A stretch of DNA of 64,000 bases from Narthecium ossifragum (Eukaryota; Streptophyta; Magnoliopsida; Dioscoreales; Nartheciaceae), in the NCBI GenBank assembly GCA_963920575.1, contig OY986965.1:10616290-10680289 (forward strand). The letters are read 5' to 3'. Below the pieces are notes generated by a model, which was not told where the DNA came from, did no database searches, and saw nothing but the letters and a program-made list of their open reading frames with translations. How positions within the stretch are numbered: the stretch's first letter is position 1; every line of letters starts with the position of its first letter. The position numbers and the translations under genes were made by a program. Below, piece after piece: positions 13,301-25,073 of this stretch.

Positions 13301-14595
13301 ATCTTACCAGCTTGACTAAAACACCGTTGAATCAGAATAAATTTCTACAATAAATTTCCTTATAAGCTTATGCACAACACTTCAATATTACTATAGATTT
13401 GACAGCATTGCCAAAGTGAGCCAAGAAGGCCAATGTCAGGGCTGCACATGAACACAAACTCAAAACATAAAAAGAACACATTGCAGAAATCATTCATAGC
13501 TCAGGATTACCTGAACTGGGGGGTACTGGAGCTACAAAAGCACCAAATGCTCTGTTGTCAGCAGCTGGAACATCAGACTTGTTAAACTTCACTGCAAACT
13601 GAGGCTTTACTTTAAGGCCACCACTCTTGATAAGGCGAACAAATCTCAAAAGAGCTTCTTCAGGAATCCTAAGCGACCCAGCATTTAATTCAATTGTGTC
13701 GAAACCTAGATTCTTGCACTCCTGGGGACAAATGAGACATCAGATATTCTGAAGCATTCAATCAGTCCGAACCCAAAGTAATGAGAATTTACAGAGCAAC
13801 TCTGTATAACGTTGCCAAACCTGAACATACTGTTTGAAAGCAGTAGGCCCTTGGCGCAGTAGATGCTCAGCCCAGTCACCGGTGCTAACATACACATCAT
13901 GCTTATGCGCCAAGTCAGTTATCTCTCTGATGATGCTCTTAGGCATCAAACTATGAGATCCACCAGAGAATTTCAAACCATCCACAAACTCCCCCATAGA
14001 TTCCAAAATGTCCTGCAAGTACCATCTACTCAATCTCCAATATTTACCCACATATGTACGCAATTAGCAGTCAATGTACTCAAATAACACTATCAAACGC
14101 TACAAGTCCAATGTTAACTGCAACCAATATAGAACACATTCCCTAATGATGAAATGCTTAGGAAAAGGATCAAGACTAAATATCTTCATCCCATGACGAA
14201 TTTGAGCAGCAATTGATGAGAAAATCCTGAAAGCACCAACAGAGATAGCACAAGAATGGTCTAGAACTTAAACTAAAGACAGTCATGAGTCCCGAAAAAA
14301 GCAACTTTATCCGATCTGATGTTCAAGAACACGAGTGCTGCGAAAATCAAGCACATATAGGAAATGATAGATGGATAAACCTACAAACCCTCAGCAAATT
14401 GGCTTCAAAATCGATCAAATAAATTACTCTTATAGCGGAAGTTAGATATACTCGATCGAATTTCCCTACCTGAAGGGCTTTTTGGTTCAAGAGACTATAC
14501 TGGGGGCTCCTCATCTCCGTGACGCCGAACCTCCGCGGCTTCTCCGGCCGGTCCTCGTCCTCGCCGAAGCTCTCCCATCCGTAGTACAAAGCCAT
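10372..14595 (-). CDS. HSA32: HEAT-STRESS-ASSOCIATED 32 homologue (phosphosulfolactate synthase-like), five exons
   Basis: Plant HSA32 proteins belong to the ComA/phosphosulfolactate synthase family and support long-term acquired thermotolerance. A TIM-barrel fold is expected; the catalytic role in plants is unclear. Exons on the minus strand are 14595-14470, 14012-13821, 13721-13511, 10819-10596 and 10482-10372. All are GT-AG and in phase, giving 287 residues, the usual family length. Recognisable segments include RPEKPRRFGVTEMRSP near 16, FVDGLKFSGGSHSLMPK in exon 2, GFDTIELNAGSL in exon 3, CLEAGADMIMIDADD in exon 4 and NLFVDHSQVM in exon 5. Intron 3 is about 2.7 kb and contains a MITE. An in-frame Met at 14652 would add 19 basic residues; I prefer MALYYGW because family proteins start there. 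The gene is divergent to the H2A at 16383. Confidence 0.92.
11150..11450. mobile_element. MITE-like element in HSA32 intron 3 with a 52-bp internal tandem repeat
   Basis: The left end starts GGCCCCGTTTGGTATGAGAA, a sequence type common at plant MITE termini. The right end reads GGTTATTCCCATTTGGTATTCCCATAG, roughly inverted to it. Between them a 52-base unit (GGGAATAACTTTGTAATGAT plus AAGTAGAGTGAAGAG) is repeated about three times from 11209 to 11365. No target duplication could be fixed. Confidence 0.6.
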
Positions 14596-14712
14596 CACCC
14601 TCTCCACAATCTCTCTCTTCTTCTCTCTTAAATCTCGAACGAAAGCGTTCACAGGTGGGAGGGTGAGATGAGAACAATAGGTGAAGAGAAGACGTTAGGT
14701 TTCGAGCTGGTT

Positions 14713-14728
14713 GGTTCTGGAATTCTCT
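14713..14728 (-). promoter_or_regulatory. Heat-shock-element-like site upstream of HSA32
   Basis: The plus strand reads TTCTGGAATTCTC at 14715-14727, which fits alternating nTTCnn/nGAAn modules with eight of nine core bases (third module CTC instead of TTC). It lies about 120 bases upstream of the preferred HSA32 start, where heat-shock factor sites of heat-inducible genes usually lie. Function is inferred from the known heat induction of the family. Confidence 0.5.
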
Positions 14729-14858
14729 CCAAGTTTCTCCAACGAAGGGGATAGAGTTCTGGACACCTGAGGTGAGAATAAAGTCTCATCTATCCAAACC
14801 GTTAATTTAAACTTTAACGGCAGAGGTCATCTATCCAAACCGTCAATTTAAACTCAAA

Positions 14859-16081
14859 GCCCCCGTTTGATATGGGTTACCTTATTCCGGGTTAAGGGGG
14901 TTGAGGAATTTTGGGGTTAGAAAAGTGAGGTTAAGGGGTGGGAATAAATTTATTCCCATTTTGGTGTTTGGAGATAAGGGAGTTAAGTAGTAATGATTGC
15001 TTAGGATAAGGGTAGAATTTGTAACTAATACCAAAAATGCCCTTATATATAATGGCACGCCGAGAAGTGACAAATAATATTAATAATATCATACTGTAAA
15101 AAAATATTAATATAAGTCGGTCCATGTGCCACGTGTCACCTCGTGATTGGTCCATGTCATCCAAAATAGTATTATTTTAATATTAATAATATCATACTGT
15201 AATAAAATATTATTATAAGTGGGTTCCATGTGCCACTGTCACATCGTGATTGGTCCATGTCATCCAAAATAGTATTATTTTAATATTAATAATATCATAA
15301 TGTAATAAAAAAATTAATATAAATGGGTCCCACGTGCCACATGTCACGTCGTGATTGGTCAACGTCATCCAAAATAGCATTATTTTAATAATAATAATAA
15401 TATCATACTGTAATGTAATATTAACATAAGTGGGTCCCACGTGCCACGTGTCACATCGTGCTTGGTCCATGTCATCCAAAATAGTATTATTTTAATATTA
15501 ATAATATCATACTGTAATAAAAATATTAATATAAGTGAGTTACACATGTCACGTGTCACCTCGTGATTGGTCTACGTCATCTAAAATAGTATTATTTTAA
15601 TAATAATAATATCATATTGTAATAAAATATTAATATAAGTGGGTCACACATGCCACGTGTCACCTCGTGTCATCCAAAATAATATTATTTTAATATTAAC
15701 AATATCGTACTGTAATAAAATATTAATATAAATGTGTCCCACATGCCACGTATCATCTCGTGATTGGTCCACATTAATTTAATAATTTAACCATATCTCC
15801 ATTTCAAGCACCAACCAAACACCAGAACTTAGAAAATCCCAGAAAGTCACTCCCCAGAAAATCACTCCAGTGAAGTCACTCTCCAAAAAATCACTCAACT
15901 TCAGCTCACTTCTCAGCAACCAAACATGCCTATATTAGAACAATATCATTTGAGGGTAGTATAGTCATTTAGGTCATGGTGCTTAACTCAGGATAAATTT
16001 ATCCCGCCTAACCCCATTAGCTAACCCCATTCTTGTTTGGAGATAAATGGGGGGTTAAGGGGGCCCACACCAAACGGAGCC
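14859..16081. mobile_element. MITE-like element in the divergent HSA32/H2A promoter
   Basis: The left end GCCCCCGTTTGATATGGG and the right end (CCCACACCAAACGGAGCC, inverted to GGCTCCGTTTGGTGTGGG) form imperfect terminal inverted repeats. Just inside lie GGTTAAGGGGG and its inverse CCCCCTTAACC-type block. The interior is mostly the tandem array at 15084-15790. There is no transposase and no confident target duplication, so the superfamily is open. Confidence 0.6.
15084..15790. repeat. Six-copy tandem array, about 105 bp per unit, each with a CACGTG/ACGTG-type core
   Basis: The landmark CCAAAATAGTATTATTTTAAT recurs at 15161, 15264, 15369, 15476, 15581 and 15674, giving spacings of 103, 105, 107, 105 and 93. 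Most units carry variants of GTGCCACGTGTCACCTCGTG followed by ATTGGTCCATGTCATC. The array therefore supplies several G-box/ABRE-like cores and CCAAT-type (ATTGG) sites between two divergently transcribed genes. Confidence 0.85.
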
Positions 16082-16281
16082 TAACGGCTGAGGTTTATTA
16101 TTGCAGGCCTCGTTCCAAAGTTCCGACCGACCCACCGCCGTCGGCTCCTCGCGTAACGGCCAACACATATAGAAAACTCCCATCGTCGTCCAAAAGCTTA
16201 CACGTGCCGAATCCAACGGCCTAAAACCCACGATCCTCATGGTCCCTCCTGATTTGCCAACAGCATCCCGCCCAAACTCGA

Positions 16282-16287
16282 TATAAA
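16282..16287 (+). promoter_or_regulatory. TATA box of the divergent H2A gene
   Basis: TATAAA about 100 bases before the start codon at 16383, within CTCGATATAAACCCCGCC. Position and context are typical of plant histone genes. Confidence 0.65.
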
Positions 16288-16382
16288 CCCCGCCTCGAAA
16301 CCCCGCGCCTTTCGTCCCTCGCTCCTCGCTTTCGAGAACTCTCTCTGGATTCTCTTCTCCCTTTGTAGATCGAGAGGTAGCC

Positions 16383-17393
16383 ATGGCGGATAAGGGCAAG
16401 GGCAAGGGCAAGGCTATGGAGGTCATGATGGCTGGTAAGGCCCGTAAGGGTATCGCGAGCAAGGCCAAGCATCAGTCGCGGAGCAGCAGGGCGGGCCTCT
16501 CGTTCCCGGTGGGGAGGATCGAGAGGTTCCTCAAGGCCGGCAAGTACGCCAAGCGTGTTGGGGCCGGCGCGCCCGTCTACCTCGCCGCCGTCCTCGAGTA
16601 CCTCGCCGCGGAGGTACTCACCCGATCCTACGCGCACATCTTCTTCCTGATCGATTGATACATTGCAACGCGTTTCGATCGTGGTAGTGCTGCTGTCTCG
16701 ATGTTTTCTAAATTGCGTTCTCGATCTTGATCTTTCCTCGATTCTGATTTGCGTCCATTTTGAGCCGTGCTCGATCTTGATCTTTTTGCGACTTTGTAGA
16801 AGCTCTTAGTGATTTTATTGGCGCTTCAAGCGATTTCTTGATAGTTTTTGTTCCCGCTTCTCAATCAAACGTCCGATTTCAAGCTATCTCTGTTTCTGGT
16901 TCGTTTCTTTAAGTTCCTTATTTCGTTCTTTGGTTTTTCCATTTGAATTTGAGTGAATTCAAGACCGCGGGGTTGCTTGCTTGGATCTTTTCTTTTCAAT
17001 GTCGGAATTCTCGATTCGTTCGGTTTTGATCAAACTTTTGAATCCCTATAAGCAGATCATCTTGATTCGGCTTATTTCTTGCAATCTTTCTATGTATCCT
17101 ATTTAGTATGGAAGGACTGATGGATTGGAGGCTATTCATTTGAACAGTTGCTGGAATTGGCAGGGAAAGCGGCAAGGGACAACAAGAAGAACCGGATCAC
17201 GCCGCGGCACATACAGCTGGCGGTGCGGAGCGACCCGGAGCTGGCGGAGCTGATGGGCGATGCCACCATAGCCAGTGGCGGGGTGATTCCCCACATCCAC
17301 GATCAGCTCCTCCCCAAGAAGGACCACGCTTATTCCTCCTGCAGGGCCAGGGCCTTCCACCCCGCCGAGGACGAGGACGAGGACGACAGCTGA
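16383..17393 (+). CDS. Divergent histone H2A with extended N-terminus and acidic C-terminal tail, two exons
   Basis: Exons 16383-16613 and 17148-17393 (GT-AG) join at LAAE/LLEL, the same position as in the H2A at 59527, and give 158 residues. The histone fold is intact: [15 protein letters not shown], the [17 protein letters not shown] helix, [19 protein letters not shown] and LLPKK. Unusual points are an N-terminal [14 protein letters not shown] extension, AKRVG in place of the usual AERVG, and a tail ending EDEDEDDS. In the nucleosome acidic patch the usual DEE triad is DPE. The tail lacks SQEF (H2A.X) and SPKK (H2A.W), and the core is not H2A.Z-like. It is a DNA-packaging protein of the nucleosome. 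The frame is intact, so I treat it as functional, though expression is unknown. Confidence 0.88.
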
Positions 17394-18590
17394 TGGGGCC
17401 TTCCCATCTCCTCCGGCCACCACCCCACTGGTAGATTTCATGTCTCCTTTTATCTTAGATTTCCTATATCTCCATTGGTTTGAACTACTGGAAGCCTTTT
17501 GATTACTGTGTGAATACCAAAATAGGGTTAGTAAGTGGGAGATTTGGAACTCTTCTTGGTGTACAGAAGGTGATAGGATTTGATGATTTGTTGAATTGAA
17601 TCAATTGTGAATACCAACCAAACTAGGGTTTAGTACGTGGGAGATTTGGCACTGTTGTTTGGTGTACTGAAAGGTGGTAGGAGTTGATGATTTCTTTGGA
17701 TTGAATCAAATGTGAAAGGAAAACAAGGCTTGCTGGTTCGATTAATTAGTTGCGTTCTTTTTTCTTCTTCTTTTCTTTTTCTTTTTACACTTTAATTATA
17801 TGCTTTAAAGTGTGTATATATATATATATATATATATATTGACGTATATCTTTTGGGTCGGTTGCATGTCTAGACCTGCAGGTTTCAGAGTATGCTAGGA
17901 AAAATTTTGAAGGCAATTTACAGATTTAGATAGTTTTTAAGTAGTAGCAATATTTTCTTAGGATAAGTTCAAATTGAAGTTCGATTTGAACCCGGTTTGT
18001 CACGGCTCGCAATTTGCTTGATCCGATATAAGTCCAAATTGAAATTAAATGGCCAAACCAGCCCGGTTTGAATACACATATATCTACCAATAGATATGCA
18101 CTAAATTAAGATACAAATATCCATCAGTGACCATCACGTAATGGAATTCCATATAAAAGAGGTCTAATATACGACAGTCATGAATTTATTCTGAGGAATA
18201 CCTCGCCAACAATCAAGAGGGGGAGGGAGGGGTGGGGGGATGTGCCATCAGCGAATTAGCATCCCTCGCACTGTCTATTGTGCATCGCGAACAACTCAAG
18301 AGAACATAGGCCCAGTCATAGATATAATGGAGAGAGACCAAGAGTCATAACTGGCTGATCGACACACTCCTGGTAAATTAGTGGTTCACTTAATGTGATT
18401 CGGTCCATTTGTGACTGTTTAAGAAACTGAATAGTCACTCACCACGTAGGCAAAAATGCACGCATGGGGGACACGTGGATGCACACGTCACCGTCACCGG
18501 ACGGCCAGGCATCCAGTCGGTCAATGGCGGGATGCCGATGGCACATGCACACACACATGTATGGTGACTCTCTCTATTTTTCGCACAAGC
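17394..18590. other. H2A 3' flank and unassigned sequence
   Basis: From 17520 to 17720 two similar AATAC(C)AA..TAGGGTT..GTGGGAGATTTGG blocks form a short direct duplication. An uninterrupted (TA)n run lies at about 17816-17840. The rest has no coding evidence; part of 18100-18590 may belong to the copia 3' LTR, whose left edge I could not locate. Confidence 0.45.
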
Positions 18591-19305
18591 TCAAAGAATA
18601 GAAGCACAAGGCTCTATATAAACTAAAACAATGTTTTGGTCCCAAGTAATATGGAACTAAACCATTATACACATATATGGGCTTCGTATGGCTCTCTTCT
18701 TAATAGGCTTTATAAGGGACCAATTTGATTCAGCCAAGATTTAGCCTAAACCACATACCCTCACACTATGTTTTATTGGGCTTTGGGCTTAATAAATCTA
18801 ACAATTCCTCATATGAATCAAATGGCTAATCATATGATGTATGATTTTAATGCACTTGAGAGTACCACAAAAACTTGTTGCATCAGGAGTTGTAGCTTTC
18901 GGCTTTGAATCTTTCTTAGTGAAACACTATCAGATATACTTGCTAAACAGTGAACGCAATGTCTTGAACTATTCAGCTTTCATGTACATCAAAACAACAG
19001 TGCTCACACAGTGCATTTTTTATACTACTGATGGCTTATTTGTTATGTTCATTTCAGCTCTGAATATGCATGGTAGAATTCTTCAAGTGTTTTAGAGAAC
19101 TAGCCCTTAAATCATTCTCATAGAAGCGGCCCCTTCTCACTCGATATAGATGATCTCCTATTAAGAGCATCTTGTAATGCCCCTACTTGTTTCTTTGAGT
19201 AATAAGGATCATTAAAATCATAGCTTAACCTTTACATTATGCAGGTTTATCATTCATTTATCATAGGAATAGGCAAGGGAATGTTCCCAATTCATCCTAG
19301 TGACA
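18591..19305 (-). mobile_element. 3' LTR of the minus-strand copia element (left edge uncertain)
   Basis: On the minus strand the LTR begins TGTCACTAGGATGAATTGGG, its first base at 19305, immediately after the purine tract GAATCGAGGGGGG that serves as polypurine primer. A TATA-like TTTATATAGAGCC lies at about 18611-18622. The end of the LTR and the target duplication were not identified; the real edge may be several hundred bases further left. Confidence 0.65.
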
Positions 19306-21375
19306 CCCCCCTCGATTCGGTTGTCCCATTGAACTTGGAACTTGGGTCTGCCAGATTAGCTAAGTTGGGTTGCTATTGAGGACGATAGTCATTTCATGGG
19401 GTTTAACCTCATTCCCCTCGATGAAATATCCACTAAATCTCGAGCAAGGCGTTTGGTTAGTGGATCAGCAATATTATCCTTCGATCTCACATAGTCGATG
19501 GATATCACATCGGTCGACAATAATTTCCTCACCGAATTGTGTCGTCAACGTATGTATCGGGACTTCCCACTATACATGTGGCTCTGTGTTGTGTCTATAG
19601 CTGACTGGCTATCACAATGTATGCTTATAACAAGTACAGGTTTGGACCACATAGGAATGTCATATTGGAAGTTACGTAGCCAGTCTGCTTCTTCCCCAAC
19701 TAGGTCTAAAGCTATGAACTCGGCTTTCATAATAGACCTTACTATGCACGTCAACTTAGAGGATTTCCAAGAGACATCTGCACCTCCAATTACAAAAATG
19801 TATCCACTAGTGGATTTTGTGTCATTGGATTCTGAGATCCAGTTTGCATCTGAGTACCCTTCAAGTACCGATGGATATCTCGTGTACTGCAATCCATAAA
19901 TTGTTATGTACCCTAGATACCTAAGACTCTGATTATTGTTTTCCAGTGATCTGCATTTGGATTACTTGTGTATCTACTCAGCATATTCACTGAGTTGGTA
20001 ATATTTAATCGAGTGCGGTTTATGAGATACATCAGACTTCTTATGATCCGGGAATGCTCCAATTGTTGTACACCTTCACCATGGTATTTCTTTAGATGTG
20101 AATTAACATTTATCGGTGTCATGACTATTGCATCACTCCCTTCATCATATTTATCAAGTATTTACTGAATATAATGACTTTGGTATAAAACATAACCATA
20201 TGATGTTTCGGTGATTTTCATACCAAGAATCAGCGACACCCATATGCTTCATGTTGAAGTTTCATGACAATATGCTCTTGATACCTTTTATGATGTTATC
20301 ATTGCTTCTAATGATGATCATGTAATCTACATAAAGACATAAAATAACATATTCCTTCTCATCGCCTTTTATGTAAACGCATTTGTCACAGTCGTTTATA
20401 TGAAAGCCGTTGTCAACATCATTTGATCAAACTTCTCATACAACTGTTTAGGTACTTGTTTAAGTCCATACAAAGACATGGTAGACTTTCTTCTCTTTCC
20501 TTGGAACCACAAACCCTTCGGGTTGTTGCAAATTGATTTCATCTTCCAAATCATTGTTTCGAAATTCCGTCTTTACATCCATTTGATGGATTTCTAGATC
20601 ATTTAATGCTACAAGAGTGATGACCAATCTAATTGATGTTTTCTTCGTGACTGGAGAATATGTGTCAAAATAGGCCATCCCTTTGGTTTGCTTAAAGCCC
20701 TTGACTACAAGTCTTAACTTGTATTTGTCAATCATTCCATCCACTTTCATTTTCTTTCTGAAAACTCACTTACAACCCAAAGGTTTACATCCTTGTGGCA
20801 AATCCACCAATTTCCAAATGTGATTTTGCATGATGGAATCAATTTCATTTTTTACAGCTTCCTTTCAGAGAGGAGCTTTTGAAATTGACATTGTTTTCTT
20901 AAATGTCTGAAGGTTATTTTCTAACAAATATGTTAGAAAATCTGGGTCGAACAAAGTTTCCTTTCTAACCCTCTTAGTCCGTCTTAGTTCCTCATCCTCT
21001 TCATGACATTGTTCTAATAAGATCTCTTACTAGCCTCTGTTTTAGGAGGAGACTTATGTGGGAACACGTCTTCGAAGAACAAGACATTTCTAGCCTCCAG
21101 GATGGTGTTCACATGCATTTCAGGATTATCCGATTTATAAACAATAAATTGATAAGCACTACTATCATCTGTATATCCTATGAACACACAATCTACCATT
21201 TAGGAATTAGAATTGGTACCTTTACAAGACAACACCATACCCTTAAGAATTTATAGCTAGGCGTACAACCTTTTTATTATTCATAAGATGTCTTATCTAG
21301 CCTTTTTTTGTAGTAGTTGGTTCAACACATGATTTGTTGAAAGCATAGCTTCCGCCCCCATGTTATTGGGTAAGC
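19306..21375 (-). pseudogene. Ty1/copia polyprotein fragment: reverse transcriptase and RNase H
   Basis: Minus-strand frames give the integrase C-terminal side (PNNMGAEAMLSTNHVLN near 21340), the VFIGYTDDSSAYQF segment (about 21190), reverse transcriptase (LVVKGFKQTKGMAYFDTYSP and IHQMDVKTEFRNN, 20460-20750), RNase H ([20 protein letters not shown], 19545-19892) and the C-terminal VRSKDNIADPLTKRLARD. Several frameshifts and stops separate them. The order and motifs are those of Ty1/copia. The reading continues across the 27 kb insertion into 48579-49125. The enzyme is inactive. Confidence 0.9.
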
Positions 21376-22798
21376 TGATAAGTCACTAATATTTGTAATT
21401 TGACCACTTAACTTACCCTTGTTAGGCCTAGAGTAGTTGTATTTAATAGTTTGTTAGTTAATTTCAAGTTTCATCATGATTTGAGAAGAAATATAATATT
21501 TTCGACTAAAAAGATGAAGATGAATTTATGTAAAAAGACTACTTCATTGCCCGCAAGGAGAATAGTCGGAAGAAAATCTATATAAGTCAAAATATTCTAA
21601 AAATTTAGGAAGTGATAGAAGATTCCCAGATCTACAATTTTCATGTTGGACACTTTCTGATGGATTGATACCTGTTTTGAAGAATATAAAGATATACATA
21701 TGCTAGAAAATTATTACGTCAATGTTCAAAAGAATATTCTTGAAATGTTTCAAATAACTTCAAATATTATTAAATCTTCGGGATATGACATATGACTTCC
21801 TAATCTACATCTTTCATGTTGGACAAGTTTTAAGATTCTGGACTGACTGGACCAGTTGCGATCGGAGTAGGGTTGCCAGAATTAATTCAGGAAATCCGAG
21901 TTGTAATAAAAATCCAACTTAGCCAAAACTCTAATTTCGGGAGTTCTTTTTCTATCCGAATTTATCATCTTTTTGACAATATTTGGAGAAGGAAAAGGAA
22001 TACAGCAAGGTTGTGGACGGCGACAACTTTCTTCCCCAACCCGATGGCCTTCATCCAAAAGATGAGTGGCAAATTTCTTGTACTTAGGAATCTCATGAAA
22101 CTCTAGTGTAGTTTTGGTCTTTCTTTGGTTTGAATCTTGTAATCTTCTCAAGACATGATCTTATGAATATGCTTTTCATTGTTAATAGAGTTGAAGGAAA
22201 AGAATTCCCTTGCCGTACTTTCAGGACTACATGATTTCTGTAATTGATTGTAGAGATTCATAGAATGGTTTTTGTGTGATTTATTGTTTGCTATTGTGAA
22301 AGGCTATGTTATGATAGGATAGGTTGTGCTAAGATCATTAGTATAATAAAGTAAGGTATTTGTAGGATTGAAGACGACCTATACCAAGAAGGATAGGCTA
22401 TGCCATTAAGAACATAAATTTTATTTTAGGGATTCATGTGAGCTTATAGCCATATGATTCATAATGTTGAGAGAAGTGAATAAAATGATAACTAGAGAAG
22501 ACTAATAATGAACCTAGGGTGGATTGAGTAATTCCTAAGTAACTACTTCATTGATTCGAATTGATCAACCTTTTACGTATTTTCTTTATTAGTTTGGATA
22601 ATTCTATTATATCTTTGATTCTTTTGCTTAGATTTAGGTTTTTGAGAATTGATTTCAATCTTTCAAGGTAAATCTCATGTGGTTCAACTCCAAATTTCAC
22701 CGCTATTTTATCCTATAGATTAGTGATTGAATAAGGATATATAAATTTCTAAATCACGTTTTGCGTACTATTTAACGACACTGTTTTATGAACAATCA
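21376..22798 (+). repeat. 5' LTR of the 27 kb Ty3-type element
   Basis: 1423 bases, TG...CA. It aligns with the interrupted 3' LTR at 44087-48578 along shared landmarks (GGCCTAGAGTAGTTGTATTTAA, AATTTCGGGAG, CCGAATTTATCATCTTTTTG, CACCGCTATTTTATCCTATAG). The boundary at 22798 is followed by ATTTTAGCGTTGCAGCCAGGG, a degenerate version of the primer-binding leader seen intact at 32850-32876. Confidence 0.8.
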
Positions 22799-23555
22799 AA
22801 TTTTAGCGTTGCAGCCAGGGAATTTCGATGGTTAATTGATTGATTTTCGCTTGACTCTTTTTCTTTGCCTAGTTAGGTTTTAATCTTTCTTATTTTCCCT
22901 TTCTTTATTTTACACTTTTAGGATTTTTTTTGACAATTTTCTTGAATTTTTGCAGCATTGGAACGGATTTTTCTTGAAGAAAAACAACTTGCTCGCCTCT
23001 TACAGCGATCGATCGGATCTGAATCTGATTGGTTGGTACTGCGTAGTCTGAAAGAAGCATCACACCCATGGCCTGGAGTGATCGGTCGGAGCCCAAACTG
23101 ACCGATCGGAAGGAGCCCAAACCGACCAATCAAAACTGTGCGATTAGGTAAGTTTTCTAACTTCAAAACTTTTCATTTCAATCGTTGTTTTCCGGGTATT
23201 CTCCTCTCCTCCGAATCTTCTGTTTTCTTTTTCTTTTAGTATGTAATTTTGCATGCACGACCAAATATTATATGCCACCGGGTGATATATCTTGGGATTA
23301 TCACACGCCCTTGACATATGCACATGCTTATACTAATGACACATATGGCTTCTCAAACCCGGCCTATGATTCATATTCCTATCCTTATAATCTGGATTTT
23401 AGAGAACATACAAACCCATAATTGGCAATTCGAAGGTTATCAACCTCTTAACGTTCAACCATGGAACATAGAAACACTGGCCCAAACTTTTAAACTTTGT
23501 TTTGAACAACAATATCATTCACAAGTACCCTCTGACCCGATGACGCACCTTGAAA
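22799..23555 (+). pseudogene. Leader and 5' gag remnant of the 27 kb element
   Basis: Leader with degenerate primer-binding site, then a stretch nearly identical to the inverted leader at 32690-32770 (GCATTGGAACGGATTTTTCT). It contains CGATCGATCGG and TGATCGGTCGG palindromes. A frame from about 23185 codes for a gag-like N-terminal segment (MPPGDISWDYHTPLTY) but stops at 23421; another phase continues to 23566. Sequence identity to gag is lost at about 23545-23560, where a different LTR-like sequence begins. Confidence 0.6.
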
Positions 23556-25070
23556 TGTGTCGTTAAGTATATCAAAGGCTATCAAAACAATTTACCGGAC
23601 TACTAATTAACTATAACGTAGTTAGTGGAAGCACGGGTCGAATCCTCAAGAAATTGGATAGTCGAACTAACAAATACAATATATTCTCTACAATAGTTTT
23701 AAACAATTGGATTGATTATTTGAGTTTTTTAACTAAAGTACTCTAAAAGCAGATCGCTCGGACTCGAGCCTATAAGTAACCCGAGACCTCTCTGTTTTTC
23801 CCATTTTTCCTCTCCTCTCCTCCTACCTTAGAAATTGTCGTTCAGAGCTCGATCCAGCGGCTTAGGAAGCTTGTCAGGAGCTAGAGGAAGAGATATACAC
23901 CCTGCTTGGACGGTTTGATTGAAAATCAAACGTGGCTTAGTGTGGTTTGATAGGTTTCTTCATTAAACCTTAGATTAGACGTTCTTCATGGTTGTACTTG
24001 ATCGTTCTTCAATTAAAGTATGATAGTTGATGCTTGGTAGCTTGATTATCACCTGATTAAAGTTTGGTAGGATTTGATATGGATTTAAGCAAATTTTCCT
24101 TATGTTATTTTTGGATTTTCTGATGTAATTAGAATAGTGGTGTTCTAACATGATTTTCAAGCTTTACATGCATGATTGGAGTTGGTGTTCTGAATGAAAG
24201 TTGTAGATCTGTGAGTTACCTTTCATTCCCAACCGGTTTCATGATTTTTGGATTTACGTAAATGTTATGGTGAATTAAATGACTTGTCTGTGCTGAAACA
24301 GGACAGTCATCTTAATTAGTGTAATTAAGTGGTTTTTCCTTGTTAAATGGATCTGATTTTGGAGGGGATGATCTTAGTGATATTTGGGCGTGATACCCAA
24401 AGTTTGGTTTAAATCCAAGTTATTTTATTGGGTTTATCATATCTGAAATTTAACCAAAATTATAGGTTTTCATTGATTTTCTTTTATCTGATTGATTTAA
24501 TTTTTGGGTATGTGATTCGGGGTATGTCGTTTAGCGGGCATATCAAGTTTCAGATCAATCGGATGGCTAGATTGAAAGATAGGATTTTTCGAGGTCTGTT
24601 GTAGAATAAACGGGCCTTAAGTTCGCCCTGAGCTTTGAATATAATATTATTATATTGTTGTTTGGCTAGTTAGCTTGGACTGCTTTCCGTTGCTTGTTTT
24701 CTTTGTGAACTGGCTGGCAGCTGGTGGTGCTACCGCTGCAGCAGTTCCCCGACCATACTTATATGTTCATCACCCCGGGCCAGCAGGGTTCCGAGCACAA
24801 ACCGTGTTTATTATTATAACGCCCTGACCCTCCACTGGGCCCCGGCCCGTGGGCTCTCGGTCCGACCAGGATCCGCCCAGCAGCGCCGCGCCTCGACACA
24901 ATATTGTCCGCTTTTGGCTCACCGCAGAAATCTGGGAAAACTTCCCAGTAGGTCACCCATCCCGGAGCCAAAAGCGGACTATATTGTGTCGAGGTGCGGC
25001 GCTGCTGGGCGGATCCTGGTCGGACCGGGAGCCCGCGGGCCGGGGTCCAGTGGAGGGCTGAGGCGTTACA
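23556..25070. mobile_element. LTR fragments of other retrotransposons; 5S-like foldback at the end
   Basis: Near 23545-23660 the minus strand reads like an LTR end (GATTCGACCCGTGCTTCCAC, then CTTAACGACACATTTCA). From about 23740 a plus-strand LTR seems to continue, with a TATA-like CCTATAAGTAACC at 23780 and the terminus GGCGTTACA at 25070. It is followed after three bases by the primer-binding motif TGGTATCAGAGCC (25074-25086) complementary to initiator Met tRNA. The upstream start of this LTR is not recognisable. No gene. Confidence 0.55.
24817..25069. repeat. Large imperfect palindrome with a 5S-rRNA-like loop
   Basis: The arms 24817-24920 and 24965-25069 are reverse complements at roughly 90 percent, from TAACGCC...CCTCCACTGG to CGCTTTTGGCTC. 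The 44-base centre, read on the minus strand, contains GGGATGGGTGACCTACTGGG, which differs from the 3' half of plant 5S rRNA by two bases in about 22. It could fold into a long hairpin. 5S-derived LTRs are known from Cassandra-type TRIM elements; assignment to that family is inference. Confidence 0.8.
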
Positions 25071-25073
25071 GTA

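Noticed and set aside
21882..22151. 89-codon frame in the 5' LTR, with a 119-codon relative at 45954-46313
   Set aside because: The shared MRRLQDSNQRK.. start shows only that the two LTRs are homologous; the frames diverge and have stops in the other copies.
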